Origin: Scenedesmus sp. ARA3
Taxonomy: Eukaryota; Chlorophyta; Chlorophyceae; Sphaeropleales; Scenedesmaceae
Reading direction: 5' to 3'
DNA length: 64,000 bases
Assembly (NCBI GenBank): GCA_004335835.1
Contig: RWJK01000127.1
Location: forward strand, 1-64,000
The notes under the pieces are model-generated. The model had not been told where the DNA came from and did no database searches. It saw nothing but the letters and a program-made list of their open reading frames with translations. Made by a program: the position numbers and the translations under genes. The first letter of the stretch is position 1. Each line of letters begins with the position of its first letter. Below are positions 33,569-46,662 of this stretch, in pieces.

Positions 33569-36524
33569 TCAGCTGCCGACAAGGTTGCTGTTGCTGCTGC
33601 TGTCGGTGCTGTTCCTGCTCTTTTCAAGCAGCGGCATCCAGCACTGCCTGTTCAGCTGCTGCTTGGCCACGCGCTTGTAGCGGAAGCCGATCACATTCAG
33701 CATCACAAACAGCCACATCAAGAACACAGCCTGCAGCGCCCACGGCTCAAAACGGCAGTTCTTGCAGCCCAGATTACGCACTAGTGATGTTACGCTGCTA
33801 CTCAAGCCCAGCAGTGACAGCGGCAGTGACAGCCCCAGCAGAGCATAGTCAAGCACAACTTCTGCTCGAGCCATGCTGCCATGCAGCAGCTTCACAGCAA
33901 ACCAGCAAGGCAGCGTGTAGGCACAGACCAGGTACGTGCTGCTGCTGACGATGCCCACCATGCAGGAGAAGTACGGAATCATGTTACTGACAGCATACGA
34001 ATACGCCACCACAAAGCCGCTGGCAGCCAGCCAGTGCAGCGGCTGGTGCTCTGCTGCTGAGCGCGCATTTGCTGACTGTGCAAGGGCGCTGCCAACTGCG
34101 CTGCCTGGGCCTGGCTTTGCATCTGGTGAAGAGCCAGCTGTTGCTGCTGCAGCCTTGCGGTATGTGCGTGCTGTCAGCACCAGCAGGTTGTGGCTCCACA
34201 CATTCAAGTTGACCAGGTACTGAGACAGCGCCTGCGGTGGCAGGGGGAGCGGCACACCGCGCAATGCAGAGCAAGCAGCAAGAGTCAGCCAGGCATCTGG
34301 GTCGCTGCACAGCTGCACGCATGTCATGCCAGCTGTGTGCATGACCTCGATGAAGATGCACAGGACAGCCGAAGAAAGCAATGCAGCACACACATATGCA
34401 CAAGACACAGTATCGTGGCGGGCCTGCACAGCAGCCGCTGCTGTTGGTTTCCTGCAGAGCATTCGCTGCTACAGCAGCAACTGCACCAACAGCATCCAAT
34501 GACAACCGCACCCACCTGGACCAAGATGAGTCCTGCTGCAATGCGCGCCTGCAAGCTTTCCCCCAGGCTGAAAATGACAATGTCAGTGACGCTGTTGCCC
34601 CGGGACCAGTAGCCGGTGGCTCCCACCAGTATGTACAGTGGCGCCATTATGGCTGTGCACACGCTGATGGCTTTGGGGAAGAGCAGCGGCGCCTTCATGT
34701 CTGCCAGCAGCTCGCAGAAGGCAAACCTGGTTGCAGGACGGGGGCAGGGCGCAAGATGCATCAACATCATCATCATCAGCAGCAGCAGGCAGCCAGCTGG
34801 TCAGGGAACAGTGAGCACAAGCCTCTGCAATGTCCAGCAAGCAGTGGGCTACATCTGTCAAGCTTGTAGGTGGGGTAGCAGCTATAAGTACAGACACGAA
34901 GAGCAGGAACAGCACGCTGCTGCACAACACTCAGCACGCTCAGCAGCCAGATGCATTGCCTGCTGCTTGCCGTTCTATGCTGACGTAATGCCAGACAGGC
35001 ACGGAAGCCTGCTGCAGCTCCTGCTGCTCCCCAACCGCCCACCACTACTGCTGTCAGCTTGCAGGAAAGGCACTCACTGGCCGCCAAAGGCGAAGATGAT
35101 GGAGAAGGCCGCCACAAAGCCCTCATGGAAGGTACCATGCTCGCTGCTGTCGCCTGCCAGCTGCGTGACTGCATCAGGGCTGGGGCTGCGCAGCATCTCG
35201 TACAGCACGATGCCGATGGCTGCCAGCTGCGACATGGTGCCCAGCAGGAAGAAGGAGCTCAGGCGCGACAGCGCGCGCACCTGCACAGCAGCAGCCAAAC
35301 ATATTGGTCAAACATCCTGGTCAAACATGATGGTTGGTGATTGCTGTAGTACCAAATCAGCTCAAGCGGCCAGCCACACTTCGACATGTTCTTGCCAGCA
35401 AGCAGCATGCACAGCTGCATAAGGCCTTCCACACTTAGCCCAGCGCTGCCAGGCAGTGCGCAGCTGCAGGCAAGCAGTTCCGCACCTGGCTCAGCAGGCC
35501 AGGCACTGTCAACAACAGCAGACGCGCCCATCTTGAATGTAGGGGTGCCACACCAGCCACACCTGCCTAGTGCTTTGTCAGCAGCCGCAAGCAGGCAGTC
35601 CTGCAAGCTGCGGCCCTCACCTGGCTCAGCAGGCCTGCCAGCAGCACCACCACCAGCCCGCACTGCCACATGGCTGGTGCAGCAGCACCCAGTGCATGGC
35701 TGAGGCTCTGCGTGGCTGCCAGCTGCAGGATGATGCAGCGCGTGGCGTCCAGGGAGTAGATGACGCAGTAGACCAGCGTCCTGCCCACCTCTCCCCTGGC
35801 TGCCTTGCCTATGTCTCCCAGCAGCACTGCGCAGCATGGCCAGCAGCAGCATGACTTTGAAGGAGAATGTGAAGGCATGGGGAAGAGCGCAAGCTGCTTG
35901 TGATGTCTTTGCTAATGTAGGCTGGCGAAGGACACATGCTGAGCAATGTCATAGTGCTGCTGAGCGCGTTGCATGGCAACCTCCAAGGTCGAGCAGAGCA
36001 TGTACTTTGCACATGATTGCTGTTGCTGTGGCCGCTGCTGTCGCCCTTCCTGCAAGGGCATCTGATGCTGTGCAGCTGCGGCCCACCTGCTTCAGGCACA
36101 GCCATGTATAGCCGTGTGAACAGCGTGCCCGAGTAGACTGACGTAAGCGCCATTAGCAGTGTGATGCCGATGCCAGGAATCCATCCCAAGCGAGCATAGG
36201 CAGCAGGGAACAGCCACAAACCCCAGCCCAGCTGTTGCAGGACAGCAGCGGGAGGTGGCAGAAATGGCAGAGCAGCAGGGTGAGGAACGGACAACGTTTT
36301 TTTGTTGTCTTCTTCGTTTTATGACAAGTATACAGCTGCATGCAACAAGTGTGCTTGCAACGAAGGAGCTGCTGCTGTCCCTTGCACCTCTGCTGCTGCA
36401 GCAAAGCACCACATGCATGGCACAACCAGCTGCCTACCTGAAGTGATAACAAAGCAGATGTCGTCTGACCCCATGTGCATTTCGGACCCTGCAATGGGCT
36501 GCCTTCATCGCTGCATGCTGGCAT
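33569..36524 (-). CDS. Amino-acid transporter, AAAP/AAT family (6 exons)
   Basis: Polytopic membrane protein expected to move amino acids with protons across plasma or vacuolar membrane. Exons: 36524-36438, 36231-36087, 35826-35621, 35280-35078, 34726-34516, 34231-33569; all phases match, giving 504 aa. The first helix has LGWGLWLFPAAYARLGW, followed by SVYSGTLFTRLY and DIGKAARGEVGR, the usual order in this family. Later helices include LVYCVIYSLDATRC, FVAAFSIIFAFGGQ, SVTDIVIFSLG and the large last exon with YAVSNMIPYFSCMVG. A Ser/Ala/Gln-rich loop of about 40 residues (starting RKAAAATAGSSPD) interrupts the C-terminal half. Substrate cannot be told. The start is the ATG at 36524; no ATG extends it upstream. 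A TATA box lies about 80 nt before it. Confidence 0.85.
35484..35507 (-). repeat. Echo of transporter exon 3 donor end
   Basis: CACCTGGCTCAGCAGGCC matches 35619-35636, the exon 3/donor junction, and lies about 130 bp downstream in the intron in the same orientation. Confidence 0.65.
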
Positions 36525-36600
36525 GACGTTCCCCTGCCCTGCCCCTGGCTGTCCAGCCCACGCCAGCAACGCCACTGGACACAGCCGCCCCTCCTTCAAG

Positions 36601-36610
36601 TTATTTATAA
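36601..36610 (-). promoter_or_regulatory. TATA box of the amino-acid transporter gene
   Basis: TTATAAATAA on the minus strand, 77 nt upstream of the transporter ATG at 36524, in a locally AT-rich stretch. Position and sequence suit a core promoter. Confidence 0.5.
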
Positions 36611-38047
36611 CTCTTTTGACTGATACACCATACGAGCAACTGCCTTGACAGACAGTGCTTCAATCTGAACAGCGTCAAGGCTGGCAGTAGGCAAGCGTGC
36701 AAGGTGTGCGTTCAGACGAGTGCAATAAATTTAAAATTCATCTTCTGACGATCAATAAGCTAGCGTATTGCTGAAGGTGGGTGTCGGCACGAATTCAGAG
36801 GTTCGGAGTGTTCAATAGACGAACAACAGATATGAATTTCGGGCAGCCCTCTGTTTTACGTACCATCAGTTTCAGTATTGATCACAAATCAGGCACAACT
36901 GTCGCTCTTCATGACTCCCTGGCACATTCCCGGCCCGTCAGCAATGCAGCTTGGTGCACCCGCCACCGGTGGTGACTGGCTGGTGATACCACAGCTTGTA
37001 CCCGATAGCAGATGCAAAAGCCAGCAAGCCTGATTTCACCACTGACGTCCTGTCAGCCACGATTAGCCAACGAAAGTCATGAATGGATTGGGCTGCACCC
37101 AGCAGCTCGGCTGATGTCAGCCAGCCAACAAACCAAAGATAGCAGTACAAGTTGATGGCGTCCACCAGAGACGCCATCAGCAAGTGCGGCTTCACGCAGA
37201 TGCATGATGCTGTCAGCACTTCTGAGAAGAATGCACAGCAACAAAGTCAACACGCACACTAAACCCCAGTGCTACCAGCATTGCGGACTTTGCATAACGT
37301 TGATAGCTGTCACGGCAACTGCTGCACATTCCAGCGTGGCTTACTGAACATTCACGTGCCGCACAGATCCTACAATGGACATCAGTTGCATGTCAGATGG
37401 TGTGCAGAGCAACTCGTAATCATATCCTCTGCAACTCTGAGAAGTGACACCTGTCTAATGATCACCCTGGGCCCGGCCGGGCCGAAACTGTCAAGCTCGC
37501 AAGACCCAAGCCACTGGCAAAGCAGACTTCCGCATGCACCGCGGCTGGAACAGCTACTAGCCAGTAGCCCTACATACACCGCTACGTGCTTCGGCTGAAA
37601 CTGAGCAGACACACTATATGCCTGACATGCCTCAGGCGGCAGAATAATCTGAGATCGATTCTCAGCCGTGCAGCCAGGCGCCTGCCAGCATTTGCTGCAG
37701 CTAGACAAAGTGTCAACCAGCAACAAGCAGTATCACAGCGCAACCCATCCACATCCTCGACAGCCACATCTATCAGCACGGCTTGGGAGCTGCCGCTGCG
37801 GTGCCAGCTGCGCCCTGCATAGCATCCACTGCATGGGCAAGCCATTACCCAGTCGCTGCACGGGGCAATAGCAGTGGGCATAGCGGCTGAGCAGGCGTGC
37901 ACATGCCGGGCGGGGCGTACCGCAGTAATCTCCAGTGCATGCTGTGGCTCACATACCAAGCTGTTTAAGCAATGTGCCTGACACACACACTGTACACAGG
38001 AGCACACGCGCGTGTCAGCTTCGTCAGCCATCAGCAAGCTGACGCCA
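36611..38047. other. Intergenic: upstream of the transporter, 3' side of the coiled-coil gene
   Basis: No gene recognised. Minus frames at 36938-37219 and 37382-37726 and a plus frame at 36781-36975 show no family features. A 14-bp palindrome GGCCCGGCCGGGCC lies at 37470-37483. Confidence 0.5.
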
Positions 38048-38970
38048 TCACTCGCAGTCAGAGTCACTCCCAGAGCTGCTGCTGTCGCTGTCGCCGTCAC
38101 TGTCACTGTCGCTGCTGTCACAAGCATCCGCACCCATTGCCGGCATACCAGCAGCTGCCATGCCAGCTGCAGTTGCTGCCATGCCAGCTGCTGCCACGTC
38201 ACCCTCAGCCGCTGCTCCATGCTCCCCTGCCTGCTTCGTCTCAGCCTTCAGCCTTTTCTTCTCCTCTTTCTCCTCCTCCTTGTGCTTCTTCTTCTCTGCT
38301 TTCAGCATCTGCTTCTCCTCCTTCGTTTCCTCCTTGTGCATCTTCTTCTCTGCTTTCAAAGCCTGCTTCTGCTCTCTCTCCTCCTCCTTGTGCTGCTTCT
38401 TCTCCATCTTCAGGGCCTGCTTCTGCTGCTTCTCCTCAGCTTTGGCTGTCTCCTTCTGCTGCTTCTCCTCTGCTTTGAGCTGTGCGCGTGCCGCCTTGTC
38501 CAGCACCTTGTCCTTGCCACACTCACACTCGCCCTCCTGCTCCTCATCACTGCTGTCAAGCCGGGCAGCAGCAGGGACAGCAGCAGAGACAAAGCAGAGA
38601 CAGCGGCTGCTAGAGTGAGTTCGTTGCAGCCAGATGGCAAGTGACAAAGTATAGGGCGGAAGGGTGCCGGGTACGAGCATACAGGTAGCATCAGCCGGCC
38701 TGTGCAGTGAGCTTTGCCAGTGCTACAAGCTTTGCTGGCGGCGGGTTTCACGCTGCTCAGCACACCAGAGGACATGAAAGGCATTGCTCACAAATGCAAA
38801 TGATTAGTTGCTTGTTGACTGCCAACAGCGCAGTTGCCATGTGCACTGCACAACCACGCAGCACCACCAGCCGTCAAGGCGGCGCTCACTGCTGCCGTTC
38901 AGAAATCAGACGCGGCCACCCACCTGTCATCGCTGCTGTCGCAGTCGCTGTCACTGCTGGAGCTGCTGTC

Positions 38971-39003
<33 letters not shown>

Positions 39004-39595
39004 GTCATCAGGCATTGACAGCATGCCAACCACCTCTGACAGGTCCATCTGCAGTGCTGCTGGTGCCAGTGCTGCTGCAGCAGCGTCTGGCAGGCCAGCC
39101 TCCTGGGTGTCATCTCCTGCCTGTGCTGCACCCTCCTTGTGTGGCTTAGCAACACCGCATGCAATGATCCTCCTCTGGTTGGACGAGGGAGAGGTGCTGA
39201 TGGTGCTGTGTGGTTGCGTTGTCCAGCAGTAGGGCTTCAGCAGTGCATGGTTCGCTGCTGCCGCAGGACAAATGTAGCGAAGCACGCTGTGAAAACAGAG
39301 CACAAGAACATTGATGAATAAACAGCTGAGAACACGCATGAGTGCATAGAAAGTGTTGCAAAGTGCAACAAGGGCCTGCCAAGCGCTGCAGAGGATGCAC
39401 TGCCACTGCTGTTGCCCCCGCCACTGTCGCACTGACTGTTGCTGCCACTAAATCATAGTGATGTAAGTTACCATCGCACACAGTGAGCGGGTCGAACCTG
39501 GCTGGGCGACTGCATGTCCTTGACCACACACAAATGGTTTGCTGTTGACCTGTGCTGCTGCTGCTGCGTGTTGCTGCTGCTGCTGCTGCGTGTTG

Positions 39596-39641
<46 letters not shown>

Positions 39642-39935
39642 GTGTTGCTGCTGCTGCGTGTTGACCTGTGCTGCTGCTGCTGCAAAGGCAGCTGCAGTGC
39701 TTGCCTCCTGGTGCAGACAGCCTGCCTTGAGCCACGTCACCTCACCTCGTCCTGCAGCATGCACTAACCACACCAGGCTTGATGCATCGGCTGGAGGACG
39801 CTGCGAGAGCCATGCTTGCTGCTGACGGTTTGGGGGTGAAGTGGTGCGAAACGATGGCAAGCAACCTCGCCTCAGCTGTGAACGAACATCGAGCAATGAC
39901 AGCCGATCATCAAACCCCTTGACCACCGCGTGCAT
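38048..39935 (-). CDS. Unrecognised acidic Ser-rich protein with Lys/Glu coiled coil (3 exons)
   Basis: I do not recognise this protein. Exons 39935-39472, 39286-38924 and 38552-38048 keep phase (2, then 2) and give 443 aa. Exon 1 starts MHAVVKGFDDRLSLL and continues into Gln, Ala and Ser runs encoded by sense-strand CAG repeats, unlike introns here, where CTG precedes acceptors. Exon 2 ends in a Ser/Asp-rich acidic stretch (phospho-site-like for CK2). Exon 3 opens SSDEEQEGECECGKDK and then has about 110 residues of KAEEKQQK/KAEKKMHKEE-type heptads, a charged single helix or coiled coil, and closes with another Ser/Asp acidic tail. Such charge patterns are common in nucleolar or chromatin proteins; that is inference. 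A donor-like GTGAGG inside exon 1 (39745) offers an alternative model. Confidence 0.6.
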
Positions 39936-40455
39936 GTGAGTGGTTCTTGTTTAGGGTTCTTCCGAGCTTCCGAGGACGTCAGCAGCTACTACATCACTGC
40001 GGCAACATCATCACGTCTGAGCAGTACTGGCTGCATCTGTGACAAGAAGCAAATAATACGGTGATGGTTGCTGCTGAAAACCTGACACAGGCAGTGATCT
40101 GGAGGAGCTTGTGGGAGGCCCCGCTGCATCTGCCAGGTGGCAGCTGAGTCAGCACCATGCTGCTGTGGGACAGCAGCAAGGGGTTGCAGGAAACTCGGGA
40201 ATTATATGTTACAAGGGTTGCAGGATAACCATTTCAATTTATGATATCAGCCGCTCATCAAGCGTGCAATGCCTGCTGTGCATCTGACGTGTGGAAAGTC
40301 AGTTCTTGTACAGCTGGCAGCAGGCTGGATGGGATACCCGCAGTGCAAAATGCATGACGGTTTGGACGATGATGAGTTGTTCTTCGATGTTTCCTCCCCC
40401 TATGAGCCTCTCGTTGGCTCCTGACTGGGGTTCCCACTCCTCGTTGAGTGGAGCA

Positions 40456-40470
40456 TGTAATGTAATGTAA
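40456..40470 (+). repeat. Three contiguous TGTAA motifs
   Basis: TGTAA is repeated three times without a gap on the plus strand. It equals the chlorophyte polyadenylation motif, yet no plus-strand gene lies upstream within reach. Confidence 0.7.
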
Positions 40471-40643
40471 TGTATGCATTATGTGATGCAAGTAGCGCCA
40501 TGAAGAGCGATAAACAATAACGTTTTGGACACCAGACGTGATCAGCTCTGCCAGGGGGGAACACACTAGCGCAACGCTGAAGGCAGGCACCTGCCTGCCG
40601 CAGTCCATGCACAAACGACTTGTACAACTTCATGTTGCTAAGC

Positions 40644-40667
40644 AAGGGTGACAAGCTTGTCACCCTT
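40644..40667. repeat. Perfect 24-bp palindrome
   Basis: The half site AAGGGTGACAAG is followed directly by its exact reverse complement, with no spacer. It is intergenic, downstream of the LRR-PIN gene stop and upstream of the coiled-coil gene start. Confidence 0.95.
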
Positions 40668-41094
40668 AAGGGCACATAGCACATCAGCTGGATTCAACAC
40701 CACCCCGGCGTAGCCTCAGGCTTGGGTCAAGCCAAGCCCTGCCAGTGTGCCACATGCTGCAGGCAGCGCTTCTGCTGCTTCGGCCCTCTGCTTGCATCTG
40801 CTGCGCAACTGCCAACCGACAACTGCAACTACTGCAACAAGCTCAACGTCACAGCAACCAAGCCACAGCGAACTACAGTCAGTCCAGCACAGCTCCTAGC
40901 ACTGCCAATTACCTTACTGCACCTGTTACCAAACCCCCTGGTCCACCTAGGGGGCCAGAGATGTGCAACCATAACAGCCCCACTATCATAGCAGCTCACC
41001 CCTGACCAGGCACCTGTGCACCCACCCCACAACATGCTACAGCCACACCAACTCCCAAGATTGCCAAGCGCCCTCTTCAAAGCAAACCGATGCT

Positions 41095-44000
41095 CTACCT
41101 AGGGCCAGCAGGCGTGCGCCCTGTGCTGCTGGCCCACTTGAGCACCCTGCTGGGCGTGTGCCGGCCCCTCACCCGCGCCTCCCACCCCTCAAGGCTCCTC
41201 TCAAGAGCAGCAATGTTGGATTGTGCCACTTCCAGCACAGAACTGCCGCTGTCGCAGCCGCCAGCAGCAGCAGCAGCAGGGGTGCAGCCGCCGCCGCTTG
41301 GGCTGCTCTCGAAGGGTGCGGTGTGCTGGTGGTCCTGCAGCAGCTGCCGCAGCTCCTGCAGCGCAGCAGGCTCCTCGCCAGGACCTGCACCAGCCGCCAG
41401 CATGCTCACCTGCAGCAGCAGCAGCAGCAGGAGCAGCAGCAGCAGCAGCAGCAGCATGGTGACACATGCTACATGTGGCGTCATGGCGTAGCAATGGAGA
41501 GCGGTTGGGCTGCCGCGGTACAACGACAAAACATGCATAAGCACTACTGTAACGGGCCCATGCTCTGTGAGTCACTGATGATATTCTGCTGCTGGCTGCC
41601 TCACCCTTGCCAGCAGCCCGCTGAGGTCTTGGTAGGCGTCCAGCAGGCCACGCGTGCAGCACACAGCACCGTCAAAGTCATCCTGCAGTGCCAAAGGGTG
41701 AATCGGCAGTAGTGTGAAGCAAGCCCGGAGGTAGCACAGCAGCACGACAGGCGCATTGGTTGGAAAGCAGGTGCAGGTAGATGATAATGCGTGTGGTTCC
41801 CTCGATAAGCATGAGATGTGAGACACATCAACTGATGTCTGCGGCAATATTTCCATACAGCTGTATGCCTGGTCAGCAGCTAAAGGCAATAGAGAACCAA
41901 GCCCTGCCGGGCAGCTGCGACAGCGCAGGCTTCATGCTCCACACCACACCACGCACCTGCAGGCTGCGGCCCGCCACCGCCCCCAGGCCTGCTGTTGCTG
42001 CTGGCGCCATAAGCTGCCGCAGCTGCCTGCTGCTCAGGTCCGCCCCTCCCTTGATCAGCTCACCCAGGGAGGCCTCAAAGCCAGCAGCACCTGGCACAGG
42101 GGCAGCACAGCAGGCGGCCAGGGGGTGGCCAGCAGCATGAGGTGGATGCTGTGTGCATGCGGCATGTGGAGTAATCAACCAATCAAACATGTGTGCGAAT
42201 GCAGTGCAGCAGGAGACAATGGCATCTGAGTGACATGATGCAGCAGAAAGCAGCCCAGGCGACTACAGATAAACATTGCTGCGTTGCCAGATACATAATG
42301 CTGTAGTTGATCTAGCTGGTGACGCAGACCCACTGCCGGTGCATACCTGCCAGTTTGAATGCAGGCAGGCCGTGCGCCTTGGCCAGCTGCAGCTGCGCAT
42401 TGTCATTCGTCACAAGGATGACCGGCTGCGCCTCAGCAGCAGCTGCCGCTGCAGCCTGCTGCTGCCGGGTCGGTGTGCAGGGTGCAGCTGCAGCAGCTGC
42501 CTCTTCTGAAGCCCCACTGGCTGCTGCTGTTGCCTCTGCTACTGCTGCTGCTGCTGCCGCCAGCAGCTCTGTCCTGAAGAAGAGTGCCACCTCAATGATG
42601 GCCAGGTCGCTGCGCTGGCCGCTGCTGCCGGCAAAGGCAGGGCTGCGGGAGCCCGCCACTGCGGCTTGCCTGCGATACATGGATACATAGTATAAGGAGT
42701 TGCTGGAAGCACGATTTTCACAAGCACAACACATACAGAGCAAACAGAGCATAGGCGAGTAATGACAGGGCAAAGGACATGTTGCCTTGAGTAGAGTTGC
42801 TGCGCTGGCCGCTGCTGCCGGCAAAGCGAGGGCTGCGGAAGACTGCCACTGCGGCTTGCTCGCAATGCACATGTGCATACAGAGCGGACGAAGCGATGGG
42901 CGCACAATCACAGGACAAAGGAACATGTTACAGCACTGAAGACCTACCAACAACGAGCCCGTCATGCGCACCATTCACAGGCATGCTTACACGCATATAT
43001 AGTACTGTTGCTGCCACAGTGCCTCACCTGTCCACCACCAGGCCTTAGTACCCTACTCCTCTTGCTGCTGCCGCTGCTGCTACTGCTTAAGGTTTGGTCT
43101 TGACCCCAACCCTCAGCCCCTGCCACCCGACTCATGCAGCGCCCAACCTGTCCACCACCAGGCCCTCGCCCTTGTCACAGCCAGCACTGCCGATTGTCTG
43201 CTGCTAAGTCGTCTGCTGCTAAGTCCAACCCTTGTCTGCCACAGCGAAAGCACTGCCCCCACCTGTCCACCACCAGTCCCTCGCCCTCGTGTGCCGCCAG
43301 CACTGTGAGGAAGTCCAGGCCCTTGGGGCCAGCCTCGTCCAGCCCGCGGTCAAGGAACCTGAGGGGAGGCGGCAGCCACACGGCACACGGTACGTCAAGT
43401 TATAATGCACGAGTTGGTGTTCGAGCACAACATTGACCCTAGTGCAGCTGCACCTTGTGGGGATGCCACGTGCTGCAGCGCATGCGCATGCATGTGCAGC
43501 AGCACGTACTGCATGCCAGGTCCAACCTTGAAAGCGTAACATGATTGTACCACAAGTAGTTGTGATGTGCACTCCGGCCTTCACTATGATGCCGACCATA
43601 GCCTGTGTGCTGCTGCTGCTGCTGCTGCTGCTGTACCACTGGTTGCTGCGCACCTACGCACGGGCCCGCCCACGCCCGCCTCTGCCGCCTTGCAGCTGTC
43701 CAGCTGCTTCAGCACTGTGTCAGCTAGCACGATGAAGGTCTGCTGCTCAGGGGCCAGGCCTGCAGCAGTTCAGCATGTTAGGGCAGCCAGAATGACAATT
43801 GAACGTTGCGGTGTTGCAGACATCACAGCCAGCACGATGAAGGTCTGCTGCTCAGGGGCCAAGCCTGTGTGTGGCAGAGAGGCGGGGGGGATGATGTAAG
43901 GCAGGCATGTCAGCAAAAACAGCAACAACGGTGGCAAAAGAAAACAGCAACCAAGGTGGCAGGCATACTGCAGTTCTTACGTGCTACATCCATGGGGCAG

Positions 44001-46631
44001 CAGACGCGGCAGGCAGCAGTACATGGCAAGCACACTGCAGTTCTGAGCTAAAAAATGGGCTCGCTCACCCCTGCCGAACCTCCCTGAGCCAGCCAGTGCC
44101 AGCAGCAGCTTCATGGTGAGGCAGGTGCCGGAGGCCACACTGCCTGGTGCAAGTGAACATAGGGTGATACAGCACTGTCTGCTAGCCAGTCAGCCGGCCA
44201 GCCAACAACAGCCACAGCCACGCAGCAACCCAACTGATGTTCTGAGCAGAACCAACCATTTGGCAAGCTGAGGGCAACAAAAGTGGACAAAGCCGCACCC
44301 AAACCAGCTCACTCACCCCTGCCGAACCTCCCTGAGCCAGCCAGTGCCTGCAGCAGCTTCATGGTGAGGCAGGTGCCTGAGGCCACACTGCCGGGGCAGC
44401 CCAGCATGGACAGGAAGGCTGAGGTGTCCACAAACAGCATCAGCGGGCCATCCTGGTAGGACACTGCAGCGCTGCTGCTGCTGCTGCTGTCGCCGGCTGG
44501 CTCTGCCGCTGCAGATAAGTCCGGGGTAGCTGCTGCTGAGAATGAGACGCGGCTAGGTGGCGGCGGCTGGGGCTGTACTGCATGTGCTGGGGGAGGTGGG
44601 GGTGGAGGGGGCTGCTGCTGCTGCACGAATGGCAGCGTTGCAGCGTCATCCTGCTGCTGCCGCACGCCTCCTGCACACTCAGCTGACATAGCTGCTACAA
44701 CAGCAGCCATCCTGCCACCACTGCCACTGGCCAAAGATGCCGGCGTCGCCGCCTGCTGCTGCTGCTGCCGGCGCTGCTGGGAGCTGTCGCCGGCAGCGCC
44801 ACCTGCTGCTGCTGCCGGAGCTTTGGCCCAGATGGCCTTTGCTGCTTGCAGGACTGCTGCCTCTGCTGGTGTTGCGCGCTGGCAGCTGAGCCAGGGCATC
44901 TGCACGTGCACCTGCTGCCAGGGCAGCGACCACACCAGGTTGAGCTCCCTGCCCCTGCTGTCGGTGCGTGTGCGCTGCTCCACTGGCAGCTCCTTTGCAA
45001 TGTCCACCACCAGCTTGCGCGCAGCACAGTCCTGCAGGAGGCATGAAGGAGCAGGCAAAAGTAGCACAGACGTAGAACCTTGGTTTAAAAACTTGAAGGA
45101 ATGGGTTCTGTAACTTGCAGCTCCTTGGCAATGTCCACCACCAGCTTGCACGCAGCACAGTCCTGCAGGCGGTAGAGACCAGGATCAGAAAGACAAGCAG
45201 GCGCGCATAACTTGATATCCTGCAGCTTGTCAAGGGTGAGGGCACTGCAAAAACATGCACACAAGGTGAAGCCGCAAGCACAGCTGCAGGCAGACTGCAC
45301 CCGCTGCTCAGGCCAGCGCAGCACGCTTTGCGGCCACATTGCCCTACATGCCAAATGAATCCTTCCATTACGCAAGCACATACGGTCGTGCTGCTTCGGC
45401 AGCAATCGCATTGTTGCAGCACGGCCTATCAGTGTCCAGTCATAAAACTCCTGCATCCATGCAGTGTGGCTAACCAAAAACACGCACCTGCTGTATGTAG
45501 CGCCGCAGCTCCGCCTCATCGATCTGGTTCCACTCCACGCGCAGCCACAGCGGCTTGGCGCCACGCGCGCGCTGCAGCGGCACGGCCCCCAGCAGCGCCT
45601 TGGCGCCCGCTGCGCTGATCTGGTTGTGGCTCAGGTGGATCTCTGTGGTGACGGGGCCTGCGGGATTTCAGGTGTGATGATACAAAGATTAAGCCGATGT
45701 TGGTGCAACGGCAGATGCGTAGAGCTGCAAATGATTGACAACAATGCTGGCTGTTTGAAGCTGGTGATCAGTCGATGCCTGCCTAGTGAAGCAGAAGAAG
45801 CACAGTGCCAGCACAGCAGCAGCATGTGGCTGAAGCAAGCGGTGCTCACCTATGAGTGGTGCCAGTGCTGCCGCTGCGCCGTCGCCCAGTGAGTTGTCAA
45901 ACAGCCACAGCTTGGCGAACCCCAGGCGCTGCGCGCCCGCACTGCTGGCATACCAGCTGGCGATCACCCGGGCCTGTGGGAACACAGCAGCAGTAGCGCG
46001 TGCGCACAGCAGTTGGTGTTAAGAACTTGATGAGACACACGGTGGAGAGACACACAGCACTAGATGGCCAACCAGGGTTTGAAAACGTCAGAGCCGTTGG
46101 ATATCTACTGTTGTCGACTTAGCCTGCTGCCCATAAAAACATCCCTGTGCACAATCGCTGCCATTTCAATGTGCAGGCAACGCGTCCATTCCGTCAGGTT
46201 CTGCCCTCAATCACCCACCGGCACGATAAGTCATGCTGGGAGGACTTGCAGGTCAACCTGTATCCACAGAAACACAGTCCATGCAGAAACGCTTGTAGAG
46301 CACATCAGTCTTAGATACACACACCAACGCACCTCTTTGTCTGTGAGCCCCTGCTTCTCCAGCCTCAGGCTGACCAGCAGCTGCGCCTGCTGCTGCGCCT
46401 GCCACCGCTCACGCTTGCGCTCACCACGCCGCTGCTTGGGTGGCCGCTGGCTGCCCACCCCTGCTGCTGCTGCTGCTGCTGCTGCTGCTTCCTCCTGCTC
46501 CTCGTGCTGGTATTCGCCAAGCAAGTCCTTCTCTTCTGCTGCTGTCAAAGCAGTATCCATGGCTGCTGTGTCAGACTCGTCTGAGCTGCCTTCCTGCTCT
46601 TCCTCAGAGCTGCCTTCATCCCCCTGCCCTA

Positions 46632-46662
<31 letters not shown>

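Larger units (their letters stand above)
39936..41094. other. Intergenic: promoter of the coiled-coil gene and 3' flank of the LRR-PIN gene
   Basis: No gene seen. A minus-strand TGTAA is at 40207-40211. The region also holds a tandem TGTAA triplet on the plus strand (40456-40470) and a perfect 24-bp palindrome (40644-40667), listed separately. Confidence 0.5.

Noticed and set aside
36938..37219. 93-codon minus frame considered as a transposase remnant
   Set aside because: No catalytic motif, no terminal repeats nearby, no similarity that I could recognise.
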